DNA of 64,000 nucleotides from Hydrogenophaga sp. BPS33. GTDB lineage: Bacteria; Pseudomonadota; Gammaproteobacteria; Burkholderiales; Burkholderiaceae_C. Below are positions 8,327 through 16,979 of the stretch, in pieces; within the stretch, counting starts at the first letter, position 1, and each line of letters opens with the position of its first letter. The DNA lies in NCBI RefSeq assembly GCF_009859475.1, contig NZ_CP044549.1:806001-870000 (forward strand). Reading direction: 5' to 3'. The notes below the pieces were generated by a model. The model saw nothing but the letters and a program-made list of their open reading frames with translations. It was not told the DNA's origin and ran no database searches. The position numbers and the translations under genes are program-made.

Positions 8327-8364
8327 GTTCTCTTTCTCCGGCTGTTCCGGTCAGCGGCGACCGG

Positions 8365-8440
8365 GGCGCCCGGCTTCGCGCGTGTCCCCCGCCCGGGGCT
8401 TCGCCCCGGTCTCTTCCTTTACCCCGCTGCGCCGGGCACC
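8365..8440 (+). repeat. structured intergenic repeat, copy A
   Basis: Contains block 1 GTGTCCCCCGC (8382-8392), an internal hairpin with arms CCGGGGC/GCCCCGG (8393-8409), and block 2 TCCTTTACCCCGCTGCGC (8415-8432). The ends GGCGCCCGGC (8365-8374) and GCCGGGCACC (8431-8440) are complementary at nine of ten positions. Blocks 1 and 2 recur in copies B and C; the arms do not. Confidence 0.65.
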
Positions 8441-8496
8441 CCGATCACCGCCGACCTATTGGCGCGCGGGCCGTGGGTGCGCCAACGCTTCCTCTG

Positions 8497-8593
8497 CTCG
8501 CGGGCGTCGGGCGTTCTGCGCAGCGGGGTAAGGAGGAGCCGCCCTCCCGGCGGCGGGGGACACCCGCGGAGCAGAGCACCCCGCGTCCGCGAG
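8497..8593 (-). repeat. structured intergenic repeat, copy B (inverted)
   Basis: The core 8517-8577 is the reverse complement of 49594-49655, identical apart from one missing T. Block 1 is at 8553-8563 and block 2 at 8518-8534 on the minus strand. Outer segments 8497-8513 and 8577-8593 are imperfectly complementary (about 13 of 17), starting with seven paired bases CTCGCGG. It lies just upstream of trkA, ending 53 bp before the start codon. Confidence 0.75.
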
Positions 8594-8646
8594 CCCGCGA
8601 GGTGCGGACGCAAGACAGCCCGGACCGCTCGTATGATCTCAAGACA

Positions 8647-10044
8647 ATGAACATCATCATCCTAGGCGCCGGCCGGGTCGGCGAAAGCGTCGCGGAGAGC
8701 CTGGTCTCCGAGCAGAACGACATCACCATGATCGACATGGACCCTGTCCGCCTGCGCCAGCTCGAAGAACGCCTGGACCTGCGCGGCGTGGTGGGCAATG
8801 GCATACAGCCTTCGGTGCTGCGCGAAGCCGGTGCCAAGGATGCCGACATGCTGATCGCCTGTGCCGCAGCCGATGAGACCAACCTGGTCGTCTGCAACGT
8901 GGCGCACGACCTCTTCAATGTGCCCACCACCATCGCTCGCCTGCGATCGCCTGAGTTCACCGAGGGGGAGGAAGATCAGCAACTTTCGCGCACCAGTTTC
9001 TCTGTCAGCCACGTGATCTGTCCTGAAGAGTCCGTGATGCGCTATATCCATCAGCTCATCAGCTATCCCGAAGCCTTGCAGGTGCTCGAATTCGCCGACG
9101 GCCGCGCCAGCCTGATCGCGGTGCGCGCCACCCATGGCGGCGCCCTGGTGGGGCACACCATCGGCGAAATCCGCGAGCGCTTCCCGCAAGCCGAGATGCG
9201 CGTGGTCGCGATCTACCGCCTCGACACCGAAATGGAGGCCGCGCCGCAAACCCGCATCCTCGCGGGCGACGAAGTGTTTCTGCTGGCCGATGCCCAGAAG
9301 ATCCGTTACGTGCTCAGCGCGGTGCACAACATCGACAAGCCGGTGCGCCGTATCATGATCGCCGGGGGCGGCAAGGTGGGCCTGCGGTTGGCGCGCAGTC
9401 TCGAAGGGCAGTGCGAGGTGAAGATTCTCGAGCGCGACCGCACGCGCTGCGAATACCTCGCGAGCCAGTTGCCGTCCAGCATGCTGATTTTGCAGGGCGA
9501 CGGCGCCGATGAAGACCTCCTCGAAGAAGAAAACGTAGGCGAAATGGACATGTTCCTCGCCCTGACCAGCGACGACGAGGACAACATCATGTCCGCGATG
9601 CTGGCCAAGCGCCTGGGTGCGGGACGCGTGCTTTCCCTCATCAACCGCCGCGCCTATGCCGACATGATGCAGGGCAGCACGATCGATATCGCCATTTCGC
9701 CTTCGCAAACCGTGATCGGCGAGTTGCTCACGCACTTGCGGCGCGGCGACGTCGCGGTGGTACACAGCCTGCGACGGGGAGCGGCCGAGGCCCTCGAAGG
9801 CATTGCGCGTGGCGATGTGAAGACCAGCAAGCTGGTGGGTCGACGCGTGGAAGAGGTGAAATTGCCGCATGGGGCACGTTTTGGCGGCATCGTGCGCGGC
9901 GAAGGGCGCGGCTCGGAGGTCTTGATGCCACACCACGATGTGCTCATCGAGGACGGCGATCACATCATCATCTTCATCCCGCACAAACGTCTCGTGCGCG
10001 AAGTCGAGAAACTCTTCCAGGTCAGCGCCACCTTCTTTGGTTGA
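8647..10044 (+). CDS. trkA: Trk potassium transporter peripheral NAD-binding protein TrkA
   Basis: 465 residues from the ATG at 8647, which begins exactly at the RCK Rossmann strand (MNIIILGAGRVGESVA). Two RCK units are visible, each with a nucleotide-binding glycine motif (GAGRVG near residue 7 and GGGKVG near 239) and a following TrkA-C domain. It sits on the cytoplasmic face of the TrkH channel and gates K+ uptake in response to NAD(H)/ATP. trkH follows 20 bp later. Longer upstream reading frame runs through repeat copy B and is not considered coding. Confidence 0.94.
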   Translation: MNIIILGAGRVGESVAESLVSEQNDITMIDMDPVRLRQLEERLDLRGVVGNGIQPSVLREAGAKDADMLIACAAADETNLVVCNVAHDLFNVPTTIARLRSPEFTEGEEDQQLSRTSFSVSHVICPEESVMRYIHQLISYPEALQVLEFADGRASLIAVRATHGGALVGHTIGEIRERFPQAEMRVVAIYRLDTEMEAAPQTRILAGDEVFLLADAQKIRYVLSAVHNIDKPVRRIMIAGGGKVGLRLARSLEGQCEVKILERDRTRCEYLASQLPSSMLILQGDGADEDLLEEENVGEMDMFLALTSDDEDNIMSAMLAKRLGAGRVLSLINRRAYADMMQGSTIDIAISPSQTVIGELLTHLRRGDVAVVHSLRRGAAEALEGIARGDVKTSKLVGRRVEEVKLPHGARFGGIVRGEGRGSEVLMPHHDVLIEDGDHIIIFIPHKRLVREVEKLFQVSATFFG

Positions 10045-10064
10045 GCCCGAACCTTCGAACGCAC

Positions 10065-11528
10065 ATGCATTCCCTCTGGTTGCCCGTCCTGTCGGTGTTC
10101 TCGCGGGTGCTGCTCGCATTCTCGCCGGTGTTTCTGGTGCCGATGGCCTGGGCCTGGTTCCAGGACAAGAGCCACTACGTAGGGATCTGGGCCATTGGCT
10201 TCGCGGCTGCCGTGGTCAGCGGCTGGGGGCTGTGGATGCTCACGCGCCACCACCGCCGCGAGTTGCTCCCAAGAGATGGATTTCTGCTGGTGAACCTGGT
10301 GTGGGTGGTTCTACCTGCCTATGCGGCTGCACCGCTCTACTACGCCGTGCCCGATCTGAGTCTGAGCAAGGCCTACTTCGAGGCCATGAGTGCGCTGACG
10401 GCGACGGGCGCTACCGCGATCTCGGGACTGGACCAACTGCCGCTGTCGATCAATATCTGGCGCTGCTTTCTGCAACTGGTCGGAGGTCTGGGCATCATGC
10501 TCTTGGTCGTGGCGATCCTGCCGCTGCTGGGGCTGGGCGGCATGCAGCTGTACCGCGCCGAGACGCCAGGTCCCATGAAGGACACCAAATTCACACCGCG
10601 CATTGCCGAGACGGCGCGCGGCCTCTGGGGTGTGTACGCGGTTTTCGCCCTGGCTTGCATGCTGTCCTACCGCTGGGCGGGCATGGGCTGGGCGGATGCC
10701 TTCATGCACATGTGCACGACCATGGGCCTCGGTGGCTTCTCGCCCTACGATGCAAGCTTCGGACACTACGATTCCGCGCGCATCGAGTGGGTTGCCACGG
10801 TTTTCATGACCATGGCCGGCATCAGCTTTCTGCGCTATTTCGTGATGCTGCGCCGGCGTTCCTTGCGTCCGATCACCAACGACCGTGAAATCCGCACGTA
10901 CCTTCTGGTGCTGGTTGCGTCGATTGGCCTGGTCACTGCACTGCTGCTGGCCCATCGGGTATACGACGACTTGGCCACCGCGTTGCGCATCGCGGCCTTC
11001 CACGTGGTCTCGGTCGCGACCACCACCGGCTACGCGTCTACCGACTATTCGCAATGGCCGGTGTTCGCGCCGGTGCTGCTGATGTTCCTGGGGTGCTTTG
11101 CATCGTGCGCGGGTTCCACGGGAGGTGGCATCAAGATGGTCCGCATGGTGCTCTTGATCAAGCAGGCTCGGCGCGAGCTGGTGCGGATCATCCATCCGCG
11201 CGTGATCAACCCCGTGACGCTGGCCGGTGGTGTGGTGCCTCCGCAGGTGATGAACGCCGTGCTGGGCTTCATGCTGATCTACGGTGCAGCGACCGTGGGC
11301 TTGACGATGCTGCTGTTGCTCACGGGCCTGGACATCGTGACCGCGTTTTCAGCGGTCATCGCCACGGTGAACAACATCGGCCCCGGCCTTGGGCAGGTCG
11401 GTCCGGCGGGCAATTACAGCGTGCTCAACGATTTCCAGATTGCAGTGCTGTCCATGGCCATGCTGCTGGGCCGGCTCGAAATGCTCACGGTTCTGGTGTT
11501 GTTTACCGGCCACTTCTGGCGGAAGTAG
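10065..11528 (+). CDS. trkH: Trk potassium uptake channel subunit TrkH
   Basis: 487 residues from the ATG at 10065; a TTG at 10041 overlapping the trkA stop would add eight residues. Integral membrane protein with about ten to twelve helices in four pore-loop repeats. Filter-region segments are visible: SALTATGAT, TMGLGGFS, TTTGYAST and NNIGPGLG, each with the filter glycine. It carries K+ inward together with TrkA. The C-terminal helix LLGRLEMLTVLVLFTGHFWRK is typical of TrkH. Confidence 0.93.
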   Translation: MHSLWLPVLSVFSRVLLAFSPVFLVPMAWAWFQDKSHYVGIWAIGFAAAVVSGWGLWMLTRHHRRELLPRDGFLLVNLVWVVLPAYAAAPLYYAVPDLSLSKAYFEAMSALTATGATAISGLDQLPLSINIWRCFLQLVGGLGIMLLVVAILPLLGLGGMQLYRAETPGPMKDTKFTPRIAETARGLWGVYAVFALACMLSYRWAGMGWADAFMHMCTTMGLGGFSPYDASFGHYDSARIEWVATVFMTMAGISFLRYFVMLRRRSLRPITNDREIRTYLLVLVASIGLVTALLLAHRVYDDLATALRIAAFHVVSVATTTGYASTDYSQWPVFAPVLLMFLGCFASCAGSTGGGIKMVRMVLLIKQARRELVRIIHPRVINPVTLAGGVVPPQVMNAVLGFMLIYGAATVGLTMLLLLTGLDIVTAFSAVIATVNNIGPGLGQVGPAGNYSVLNDFQIAVLSMAMLLGRLEMLTVLVLFTGHFWRK

Positions 11529-11571
11529 AAGGCCCCCTGCGCCGTTTGCGGCTTGCCCTTGCTGTGATTCT

Positions 11572-12276
11572 TCAGCCGCGCGCCGGGATGTTCAGCCCAC
11601 GTTGCACAGCCGGGCGCTTTTCGAACTCGACCAGCACGCGCTGGAGGTTCGGGAAATCGTCGAAGCCCACGATCTCGCCGGCGCCGTAGAAGCCGACCAG
11701 GTTGCGCACCCAGGGCCAGGTGGCGATGTCGGCAATGGTGTATTCGTCGCCCATGAGCCAGGCGCGGCCTTCCAGGCGTTCGTTCAGAACCTTGAGCAGG
11801 CGCTTGCTCTCGGCAACGTAGCGGTCGCGCGGGCGCTTGTCTTCGAAGTCCTTGCCGGCGAACTTGTGGAAGAAACCTAGCTGCCCGAACATGGGGCCGA
11901 CGCCGCCCATCTGGAACATCACCCATTGCAGGGTTTCGTACCTGGCCGCCACGTCCTCGGGCAACAGCTTGCCGGTCTTTCCCGCCAGGTACACCAGGAT
12001 GGCGCCCGACTCCCACAGCGCCAGGGGTTTGCCGTCGGGACCGTTGGGGTCGATGATGGCTGGGATCTTGTTGTTGGGGTTGAGGGACATGAACTCGGGC
12101 GTCAACTGGTCGTTGCTGCCGAAATTCACGAGATGGGGCTCATAGGGCAGGGCGGTCTCCTCCAGCATGATCGACACCTTCACCCCGTTGGGCGTGGGCA
12201 GCGAGTACAGCTGCAGTCGCTCGGGGTGGGCCGCGGGCCATTTTTGCGTGATGGGGAAGTCGGCAAGCTTGCTCAT
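11572..12276 (-). CDS. glutathione S-transferase, nu-class (YghU/YfcG-like)
   Basis: 234 residues from the ATG at 12276 (MSKLADFPITQKWPAAH); the longer frame upstream has no start signal. The N-terminal thioredoxin-like domain carries PTPNGVKV, where the Thr-Pro-Asn triplet replaces a catalytic Tyr/Ser/Cys as in nu-class enzymes, and NKIPAI plus WESGAI (cis-Pro and glutathione-binding Glu-Ser). The helical C-terminal domain has the N-capping box in YTIADIATWPW. Nu-class members act as disulfide reductases or peroxidases on glutathionylated substrates. Divergent from YchJ. Confidence 0.88.
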   Translation of the reverse strand: MSKLADFPITQKWPAAHPERLQLYSLPTPNGVKVSIMLEETALPYEPHLVNFGSNDQLTPEFMSLNPNNKIPAIIDPNGPDGKPLALWESGAILVYLAGKTGKLLPEDVAARYETLQWVMFQMGGVGPMFGQLGFFHKFAGKDFEDKRPRDRYVAESKRLLKVLNERLEGRAWLMGDEYTIADIATWPWVRNLVGFYGAGEIVGFDDFPNLQRVLVEFEKRPAVQRGLNIPARG

Positions 12277-12367
12277 GAAAGGTCCTTGAAATCGACAACA
12301 AGAAGCGCGATTGGAACACCATCCCGTGATGCCCCCACGCTTGCCAGGGAATCGATAATGCGGGCCC

Positions 12368-12754
12368 ATGCGCTCTTCGAAAACTGCCTGCCCGTGTGGC
12401 CGCGGTCCGTCTCTGGACGGCTGCTGTGGCCGCTACCTGGGCACTGGCGTGCCCGCTCCCGATGCCGAATCGCTCATGCGCTCGCGCTACACCGCCTTCG
12501 TGCGCGGCGATGTCGCGCACCTGCTGGCGACTTGGCACCCGGGCACACGCCCCGAAACGCTGGACCTCGAACCGGGTGTGAAATGGCTCGGCCTAGAGGT
12601 CAAACGCCACACGCCCATGGATCACACGCACGCCGAGGTCGAGTTCGTCGCGCGCTCGCGGGTGCAAGGCAAAGGCCAGCGCCTGCACGAGTGCAGCCGC
12701 TTCGTGCGCGAGGACGGGTGCTGGTTTTACGTGGATGGCGACATCCTGCATTGA
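12368..12754 (+). CDS. YchJ family (UPF0225) SEC-C metal-binding protein
   Basis: 128 residues. The N-terminal CPCGRGPSLDGCCGRYL segment (about 8-24) is a SEC-C type zinc-binding motif with four cysteines; the rest is an NTF2-like fold (LMRSRYTAFVRGD, then VEFVARSRVQG, HECSRFVREDGCWFYVDG). Family function is unknown. Here the second SEC-C motif found at the C-terminus of some members is absent. It is followed 18 bp later by the HAD phosphatase. Confidence 0.88.
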   Translation: MRSSKTACPCGRGPSLDGCCGRYLGTGVPAPDAESLMRSRYTAFVRGDVAHLLATWHPGTRPETLDLEPGVKWLGLEVKRHTPMDHTHAEVEFVARSRVQGKGQRLHECSRFVREDGCWFYVDGDILH

Positions 12755-12772
12755 CGCACGGAGACGGTTGAC

Positions 12773-13435
12773 ATGTTCGAGGCTGTTTTGTTCGATTGCG
12801 ATGGTGTTCTGGTGGACAGCGAGCCCATCACCAACGGCGTGCTGCGCGAGGTGCTCAACGAGAGCGGCTGGGCGATCACCCAGGCCGAGTGCTTCCAGAT
12901 CTTCATCGGCAAGGCGGTGCGCGACGAGCGCGCGCGCATCGAGGCCGAAACCGGCAAGCCCCTTACGGAAGCCTGGATGCAGGCTTTCTACGAACGCCGC
13001 AACCAGCGCCTGCTGGCCGAGCTCAAGGCCGTTCACGGTGCGCTGGAAGCGGTAACCGCGATCCATCAACGCGTTGCGGGCCGCATCGCCTGCGCCTCGG
13101 GCGCCGACCGACCCAAGGTGGTGATGCAGCTCGACCACGTGGGCCTGCTGCCGTATTTCGGCGACCGCGTGTTCAGCGGCCACGACCTGCCCCGCTCCAA
13201 GCCTGCACCCGACGTGTACCTGGCGGCCGCGGCGCACCTGGGCGTGGACCCGGCGCGCTGCCTCGTGATCGAAGACACGGCGACCGGTGCGCAGGCCGGA
13301 CTCGCAGCGGGTGCGACGGTGTGGGGCTACTGCCCCGAAGGACATGGGCGCGCTTTCGAAGGCCTGCCGGTGGCGCGCGTGTTTGCCCACATGGACGAGC
13401 TACGGGGCCTGTTCAGCGCGCCACTCGCCCGGTGA
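12773..13435 (+). CDS. HAD-superfamily hydrolase (phosphoglycolate phosphatase/beta-PGM-like)
   Basis: 220 residues. Motif I is FDCDGVLVDSE with nucleophile Asp8 and acid/base Asp10; motif II is the CASGAD segment; motif III lysine is in PRSKPAPDVY; motif IV is VIEDTATG. The helical cap between residues 15 and 85 is the subclass IA type of YieH/YqaB/beta-phosphoglucomutase relatives. It hydrolyses a small phosphate ester, substrate unknown. Its 3' end overlaps the convergent AraC gene by 36 bp. Confidence 0.87.
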   Translation: MFEAVLFDCDGVLVDSEPITNGVLREVLNESGWAITQAECFQIFIGKAVRDERARIEAETGKPLTEAWMQAFYERRNQRLLAELKAVHGALEAVTAIHQRVAGRIACASGADRPKVVMQLDHVGLLPYFGDRVFSGHDLPRSKPAPDVYLAAAAHLGVDPARCLVIEDTATGAQAGLAAGATVWGYCPEGHGRAFEGLPVARVFAHMDELRGLFSAPLAR

Positions 13436-14452
13436 GCGTCCGGTCCAGCCGCGAAACGCGCGGATAAAGCTCTTTTCGTTCAGAAAGCCTGTGGCCTGCG
13501 CCACCTGCTTGATCGGGCGGCGCGTGCGCAGCAGCAAGTCCGTGGCGCGCTGGCGACGCGCTTCGTCCTTGAGCGCTTGCAAGGAAGCGCCTTCGTCCTT
13601 CAGTTGCCGGTGCAGCGTGCGGGCCGATACATGGAGCTGCGAGGCCAGATCGTCCGCGTTGTGCGCGCTCATGGGTTGGGTGGTCAGCAACTGACGCACC
13701 CGGTGCACCAGCAGCCGATCGCGCCGATAGGCGCGCACCGTGAGCGGCAAGGCGTGCTGCAGCATCTGGTTCATCGCGGCTTCGTCCCGCCGCATGGGCA
13801 GGTCCAGGTAGCTGGCATCGAATTCGATGGCGGCGTGGTTCGCGTCGAAGACGCTGGGCCCATCGAAGAGCACCGCATACGCGTCCACATGGAGCGGTGC
13901 ACCATAAGGAAAGCGCGCACCGCGCAGCGGAATGCGCGAGTCGACGTACCAACTGGCCAGGCCGTGGATGTTGCGCAGCACCGAGACCACGCAGAACTCC
14001 GTCAAAGCGTCGGGCCGCCGATCGGGCGACAGCACGAGTCGGGCCGTGTCGCCTGCGATGTCCAGCGACAGGCGCACGTCGTCGGTGAGCAGGCTGTGGT
14101 GACGGCACCAGCGCTGCAACGCCAGGCCCAGGCTGGGGGCGGACAGCGAGGCGCGCGCCAGCATGCCGTAGCTGCCCCAGGGCAGCGCGCGGGAGAAGCA
14201 GCCCAGGGCTTCGTCGTCGAGTTCCTGCATGGCCGCGTACGACACCGACTCCATCTGCGCGGCGGTGATGCGCGCGTTCGACTTTCTCAGATCCTCTGGC
14301 GCAATCTGTGCCTGCTTCAGCGCCCGTGTGGGGCGCATGCCGCGTGCCTGATACGCGTCCACCATGGCCCGCACAAACGCCATGGGTGTGGCGGCGGGGC
14401 CGAGCAGCAGGCGCGCGGGATCCAGGGGTGGGCGGGACGGTGGGGTGGGCAT
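13400..14452 (-). CDS. AraC-family regulator with arabinose-binding-like N-terminal domain
   Basis: 350 residues from the ATG at 14452; an ATG at 14506 would add 18 residues and cannot be excluded. An N-terminal ~200-residue domain of the type found in OruR/ArgR-like regulators is followed by two helix-turn-helix units near the C-terminus ([19 protein letters not shown], then [20 protein letters not shown], the AraC signature). It is divergent from the methylcrotonyl-CoA carboxylase gene with a 112 bp gap, so it may respond to a leucine-pathway compound, but LiuR is already a candidate for that task. Confidence 0.85.
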   Translation of the reverse strand: MPTPPSRPPLDPARLLLGPAATPMAFVRAMVDAYQARGMRPTRALKQAQIAPEDLRKSNARITAAQMESVSYAAMQELDDEALGCFSRALPWGSYGMLARASLSAPSLGLALQRWCRHHSLLTDDVRLSLDIAGDTARLVLSPDRRPDALTEFCVVSVLRNIHGLASWYVDSRIPLRGARFPYGAPLHVDAYAVLFDGPSVFDANHAAIEFDASYLDLPMRRDEAAMNQMLQHALPLTVRAYRRDRLLVHRVRQLLTTQPMSAHNADDLASQLHVSARTLHRQLKDEGASLQALKDEARRQRATDLLLRTRRPIKQVAQATGFLNEKSFIRAFRGWTGRSPGEWRAEQAP

Positions 14453-14564
14453 GGCGGGGAAGTTTCCTTGCCTTTGGCAGGATTTGCAACCCATCTGGCC
14501 GGCCATGCCCTGCAGGCCTCACTATCCTCCACAATGCCTCGACCCCCCACAAACGGATGCGACC

Positions 14565-16187
14565 ATGCCGACCCTGGAGACCCAACTCAACGCCCGTTCC
14601 GCCGACTTCCAGGCCAACGCGCAGGCCATGCAGGCGCTGGTCGACGACCTGCGCGCGCAGATTGACAAGGCGGCCCTGGGTGGCGGTGAAGCGGCCCGCG
14701 CCAAACACACCGCGCGTGGCAAGCTGCTGCCCCGCGAGCGGGTGCAGATGCTGCTCGACCCGGGCACGCCCTTTCTTGAGCTCAGCCCGCTGGCCGCGCT
14801 CAACATGTATCCCGATCGCGACGGCACCGACAGCGCGCCCTGCGCCGGCCTGGTCACTGGCATCGGACGGGTCAGCGGCGTCGACTGCCTGATCATCTGC
14901 AACGACGCGACAGTGAAGGGCGGTACCTACTACCCCATGACGGTGAAGAAGCACCTGCGCGCGCAGGAGATCGCGGCCCAGAACAACCTCATGTGCATCT
15001 ACCTGGTCGACTCGGGCGGCGCGAACCTGCCGAACCAGGACGACGTGTTTCCCGACCGCGAGCATTTCGGGCGCATCTTCTACAACCAGGCCAACATGAG
15101 CGCGAACGGCATCGCGCAGATCGCCGTGGTCATGGGCTCGTGCACCGCCGGTGGCGCCTACGTGCCGGCCATGAGCGACGAGACCATCATCGTCAAGAAC
15201 CAGGGCACCATCTTCCTGGGCGGCCCACCGTTGGTGAAGGCGGCCATCGGCGAGATCGTGAGCGCCGAAGACCTGGGTGGTGGCGACGTGCACACGCGCC
15301 TCTCCGGCGTGGCCGACCATCTGGCGCAGAACGACGCGCACGCCATTGCGCTGGCGCGCCAGGCCGTGGCCACGCTCAACCGGCGCAAGGAGGTCACGCA
15401 GGCGCTGCGCGAACCGCGGGCGCCGAAGCACGACCCGAAAGAGATCTACGGCGTAATCCCGGTGGACACACGCAAGCCCTACGACGTGCGCGAGATCATC
15501 GCCCGCATCGTCGACGGCAGCGAGTTCCACGAATTCAAGGCGCGCTATGGCGCCACCCTGGTCTGCGGTTTCGCCCACATCGAAGGCATGCCGATCGGCA
15601 TCGTGGCGAACAATGGCGTGCTGTTCTCCGAGAGCGCGCAGAAGGGCGCGCACTTCATCGAACTGTGCTGCCAGCGCAAGGTGCCGCTGCTGTTCCTGCA
15701 GAACATCACCGGCTTCATGGTGGGGCGCAAGTACGAAAGCGAAGGCATCGCGCGCCACGGCGCCAAGATGGTCACGGCCGTGGCCACCGCCCAGGTGCCC
15801 AAGTACACCGTCATCATCGGCGGCAGCTATGGTGCGGGCAACTACGGCATGTGCGGCCGTGCCTACAGTCCGCGTTTTCTCTGGATGTGGCCCAACGCGC
15901 GCATCAGCGTCATGGGTGGCGAGCAGGCCGCCAGCGTGCTCGCCACCGTGCGGCGCGACGGCATCGAAGCCAAGGGCGGCAGCTGGAGCGCAGAGGAAGA
16001 GGCGCAGTTCAAGCAGCCGCTGCTCGACCAGTTCGCCCACCAGTCGCACCCCTACTACGCCAGTGCCCGCCTGTGGGACGACGGCGTGATCGACCCGGCC
16101 GACACGCGCCGCGTGCTGGGCCTGGCCTTGTCCGCCGCGCTGAACACGCCGATCGGTGAGCCGAAATTTGGCGTTTTCCGCATGTGA
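14565..16187 (+). CDS. liuB: 3-methylcrotonyl-CoA carboxylase, carboxyltransferase (beta) subunit
   Basis: 540 residues from the ATG at 14565. It transfers CO2 from carboxybiotin to 3-methylcrotonyl-CoA, giving 3-methylglutaconyl-CoA. Two crotonase-like carboxyltransferase halves are visible: N-terminal [12 protein letters not shown] and [16 protein letters not shown], and C-terminal [27 protein letters not shown] and [12 protein letters not shown], the last being the acyl-CoA-binding oxyanion region of MCC beta. Partner of the alpha subunit at 19548. The stop codon abuts the operator of the VapBC pair. Confidence 0.95.
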   Translation: MPTLETQLNARSADFQANAQAMQALVDDLRAQIDKAALGGGEAARAKHTARGKLLPRERVQMLLDPGTPFLELSPLAALNMYPDRDGTDSAPCAGLVTGIGRVSGVDCLIICNDATVKGGTYYPMTVKKHLRAQEIAAQNNLMCIYLVDSGGANLPNQDDVFPDREHFGRIFYNQANMSANGIAQIAVVMGSCTAGGAYVPAMSDETIIVKNQGTIFLGGPPLVKAAIGEIVSAEDLGGGDVHTRLSGVADHLAQNDAHAIALARQAVATLNRRKEVTQALREPRAPKHDPKEIYGVIPVDTRKPYDVREIIARIVDGSEFHEFKARYGATLVCGFAHIEGMPIGIVANNGVLFSESAQKGAHFIELCCQRKVPLLFLQNITGFMVGRKYESEGIARHGAKMVTAVATAQVPKYTVIIGGSYGAGNYGMCGRAYSPRFLWMWPNARISVMGGEQAASVLATVRRDGIEAKGGSWSAEEEAQFKQPLLDQFAHQSHPYYASARLWDDGVIDPADTRRVLGLALSAALNTPIGEPKFGVFRM

Positions 16188-16215
16188 TGTGTATGATTTC
16201 TCATTTTTATACACA
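16188..16215. promoter_or_regulatory. inverted repeat, candidate VapBC autoregulatory operator
   Basis: TGTGTAT (16188-16194) and ATACACA (16209-16215) are exact complements separated by 14 bp, directly after the liuB stop codon and 17 bp before the VapB start. The A+T-rich spacer and TATACA at 16208-16213 could form a promoter. VapB-VapC complexes usually repress their own promoter through such repeats. Confidence 0.6.
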
Positions 16216-16232
16216 TACAGGGATTTTCATCC

Positions 16233-16565
16233 ATGCGGACCAACATTGTCATTGACGACAAGCTCATGGCGGAGGTCATGGCCACGGGCAATTTCAAAAC
16301 CAAGCGCGAAGCCGTGGAAGAGGGTTTGCGCCTGCTCAAACGGCGCCATGCCTATGACGGACTTCGGTCGCTTCGCGGCAAGTTGCATTGGGACGATTCG
16401 GACGAAGGATGGGCGCGGTATCGAGAAGAGCAGATGGCCATGGCCCGGGCGAAGGCGGCGGGAGTGCCATTCGAGGGCGAACTCGACCCTGCCTTTGCGT
16501 TGCCTGCTGCGGGTGTTCACGAAGAGCGCGCCGTCTACAAGGTGAAACCGAAAGCCCGGAAATGA
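16233..16565 (+). CDS. vapB: VapB-type antitoxin
   Basis: 110 residues. The N-terminus MRTNIVIDDKLMAEVMATGN followed by KTKREAVEEGLRLLKRR is the ribbon-helix-helix-like DNA-binding fold of the VapB11/DUF2191 antitoxins, and LRGKLHWDD is the toxin-binding linker seen in this group. The ~45-residue charged tail after residue 65 is longer than usual for these antitoxins. It overlaps vapC by ATGA, so translation is coupled. The pair sits between liuB and the next acyl-CoA dehydrogenase, all on the same strand. Confidence 0.87.
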   Translation: MRTNIVIDDKLMAEVMATGNFKTKREAVEEGLRLLKRRHAYDGLRSLRGKLHWDDSDEGWARYREEQMAMARAKAAGVPFEGELDPAFALPAAGVHEERAVYKVKPKARK

Positions 16566-16963
16566 TCCTGGTGGATTCCAGCGTCTGGATCGACTATTTT
16601 CGTGGCACCTCCAATGCGCAGACGCAGCAGCTGGACCAGTGGCTGGATGAAAAGGTGCACGAGGTGGGCGTTGCGGACCTGATCGTGTTTGAAGTTCTGC
16701 GTGGATTTCGAGTGGACCGCGCCTTCAACGACGCGCAAGCCTTCTTTGGTGAGCTGCAAACCGTGGAGATTGGCGGGATGGACAACGTGCTCCACGCGAC
16801 AAAGCTGAACCGCCGGCTGCGCGCTATGGGCCGCACGGTGCGCAGCCCGGTCGACGTGCTGCTCGCCAGCTACTGCATGACACACGGCCACCTGCTGCTC
16901 CACCGAGACGCCGATTTCGAGTCGCTCAAGACACTCGGTGGACTGAAGACCTGGCCGCACTGA
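16562..16963 (+). CDS. vapC: VapC-type PIN-domain ribonuclease toxin
   Basis: 133 residues. The PIN acidic residues are all present: Asp5 in VDSSVWIDYF, Glu44 in VFEVLRGF, Asp98 in SPVDVLLAS and Asp116/Asp118 in HRDADFE, so the nuclease looks intact. VapC toxins cleave tRNA or rRNA with Mg2+ and are inhibited by VapB. The ATG overlaps the vapB stop. The following dehydrogenase begins 16 bp later, so transcripts from this pair could run into leucine genes. Confidence 0.9.
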   Translation: MILVDSSVWIDYFRGTSNAQTQQLDQWLDEKVHEVGVADLIVFEVLRGFRVDRAFNDAQAFFGELQTVEIGGMDNVLHATKLNRRLRAMGRTVRSPVDVLLASYCMTHGHLLLHRDADFESLKTLGGLKTWPH

Positions 16964-16979
16964 AAACGGAGACCGACCC

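Larger units (their letters stand above)
8327..8646. other. 320-bp gene-free interval filled by two structured repeats
   Basis: No credible coding region lies between the acyl-CoA dehydrogenase and trkA. The stretch is very GC rich and contains repeat copies A (8365-8440) and B (8497-8593, inverted) plus short hairpins. A trkA promoter was not identifiable with confidence. Confidence 0.7.

Noticed and set aside
8365..8593. Insertion sequence or MITE with target duplication
   Set aside because: No transposase gene, no shared terminal repeats between copies and no target-site duplication could be seen; kept as a structured repeat instead.
13413..16214. 933-codon minus-strand frame opposite liuB that appears to join the AraC gene
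   Set aside because: The AraC protein is encoded in another frame with clear HTH motifs; this one is composition-driven.
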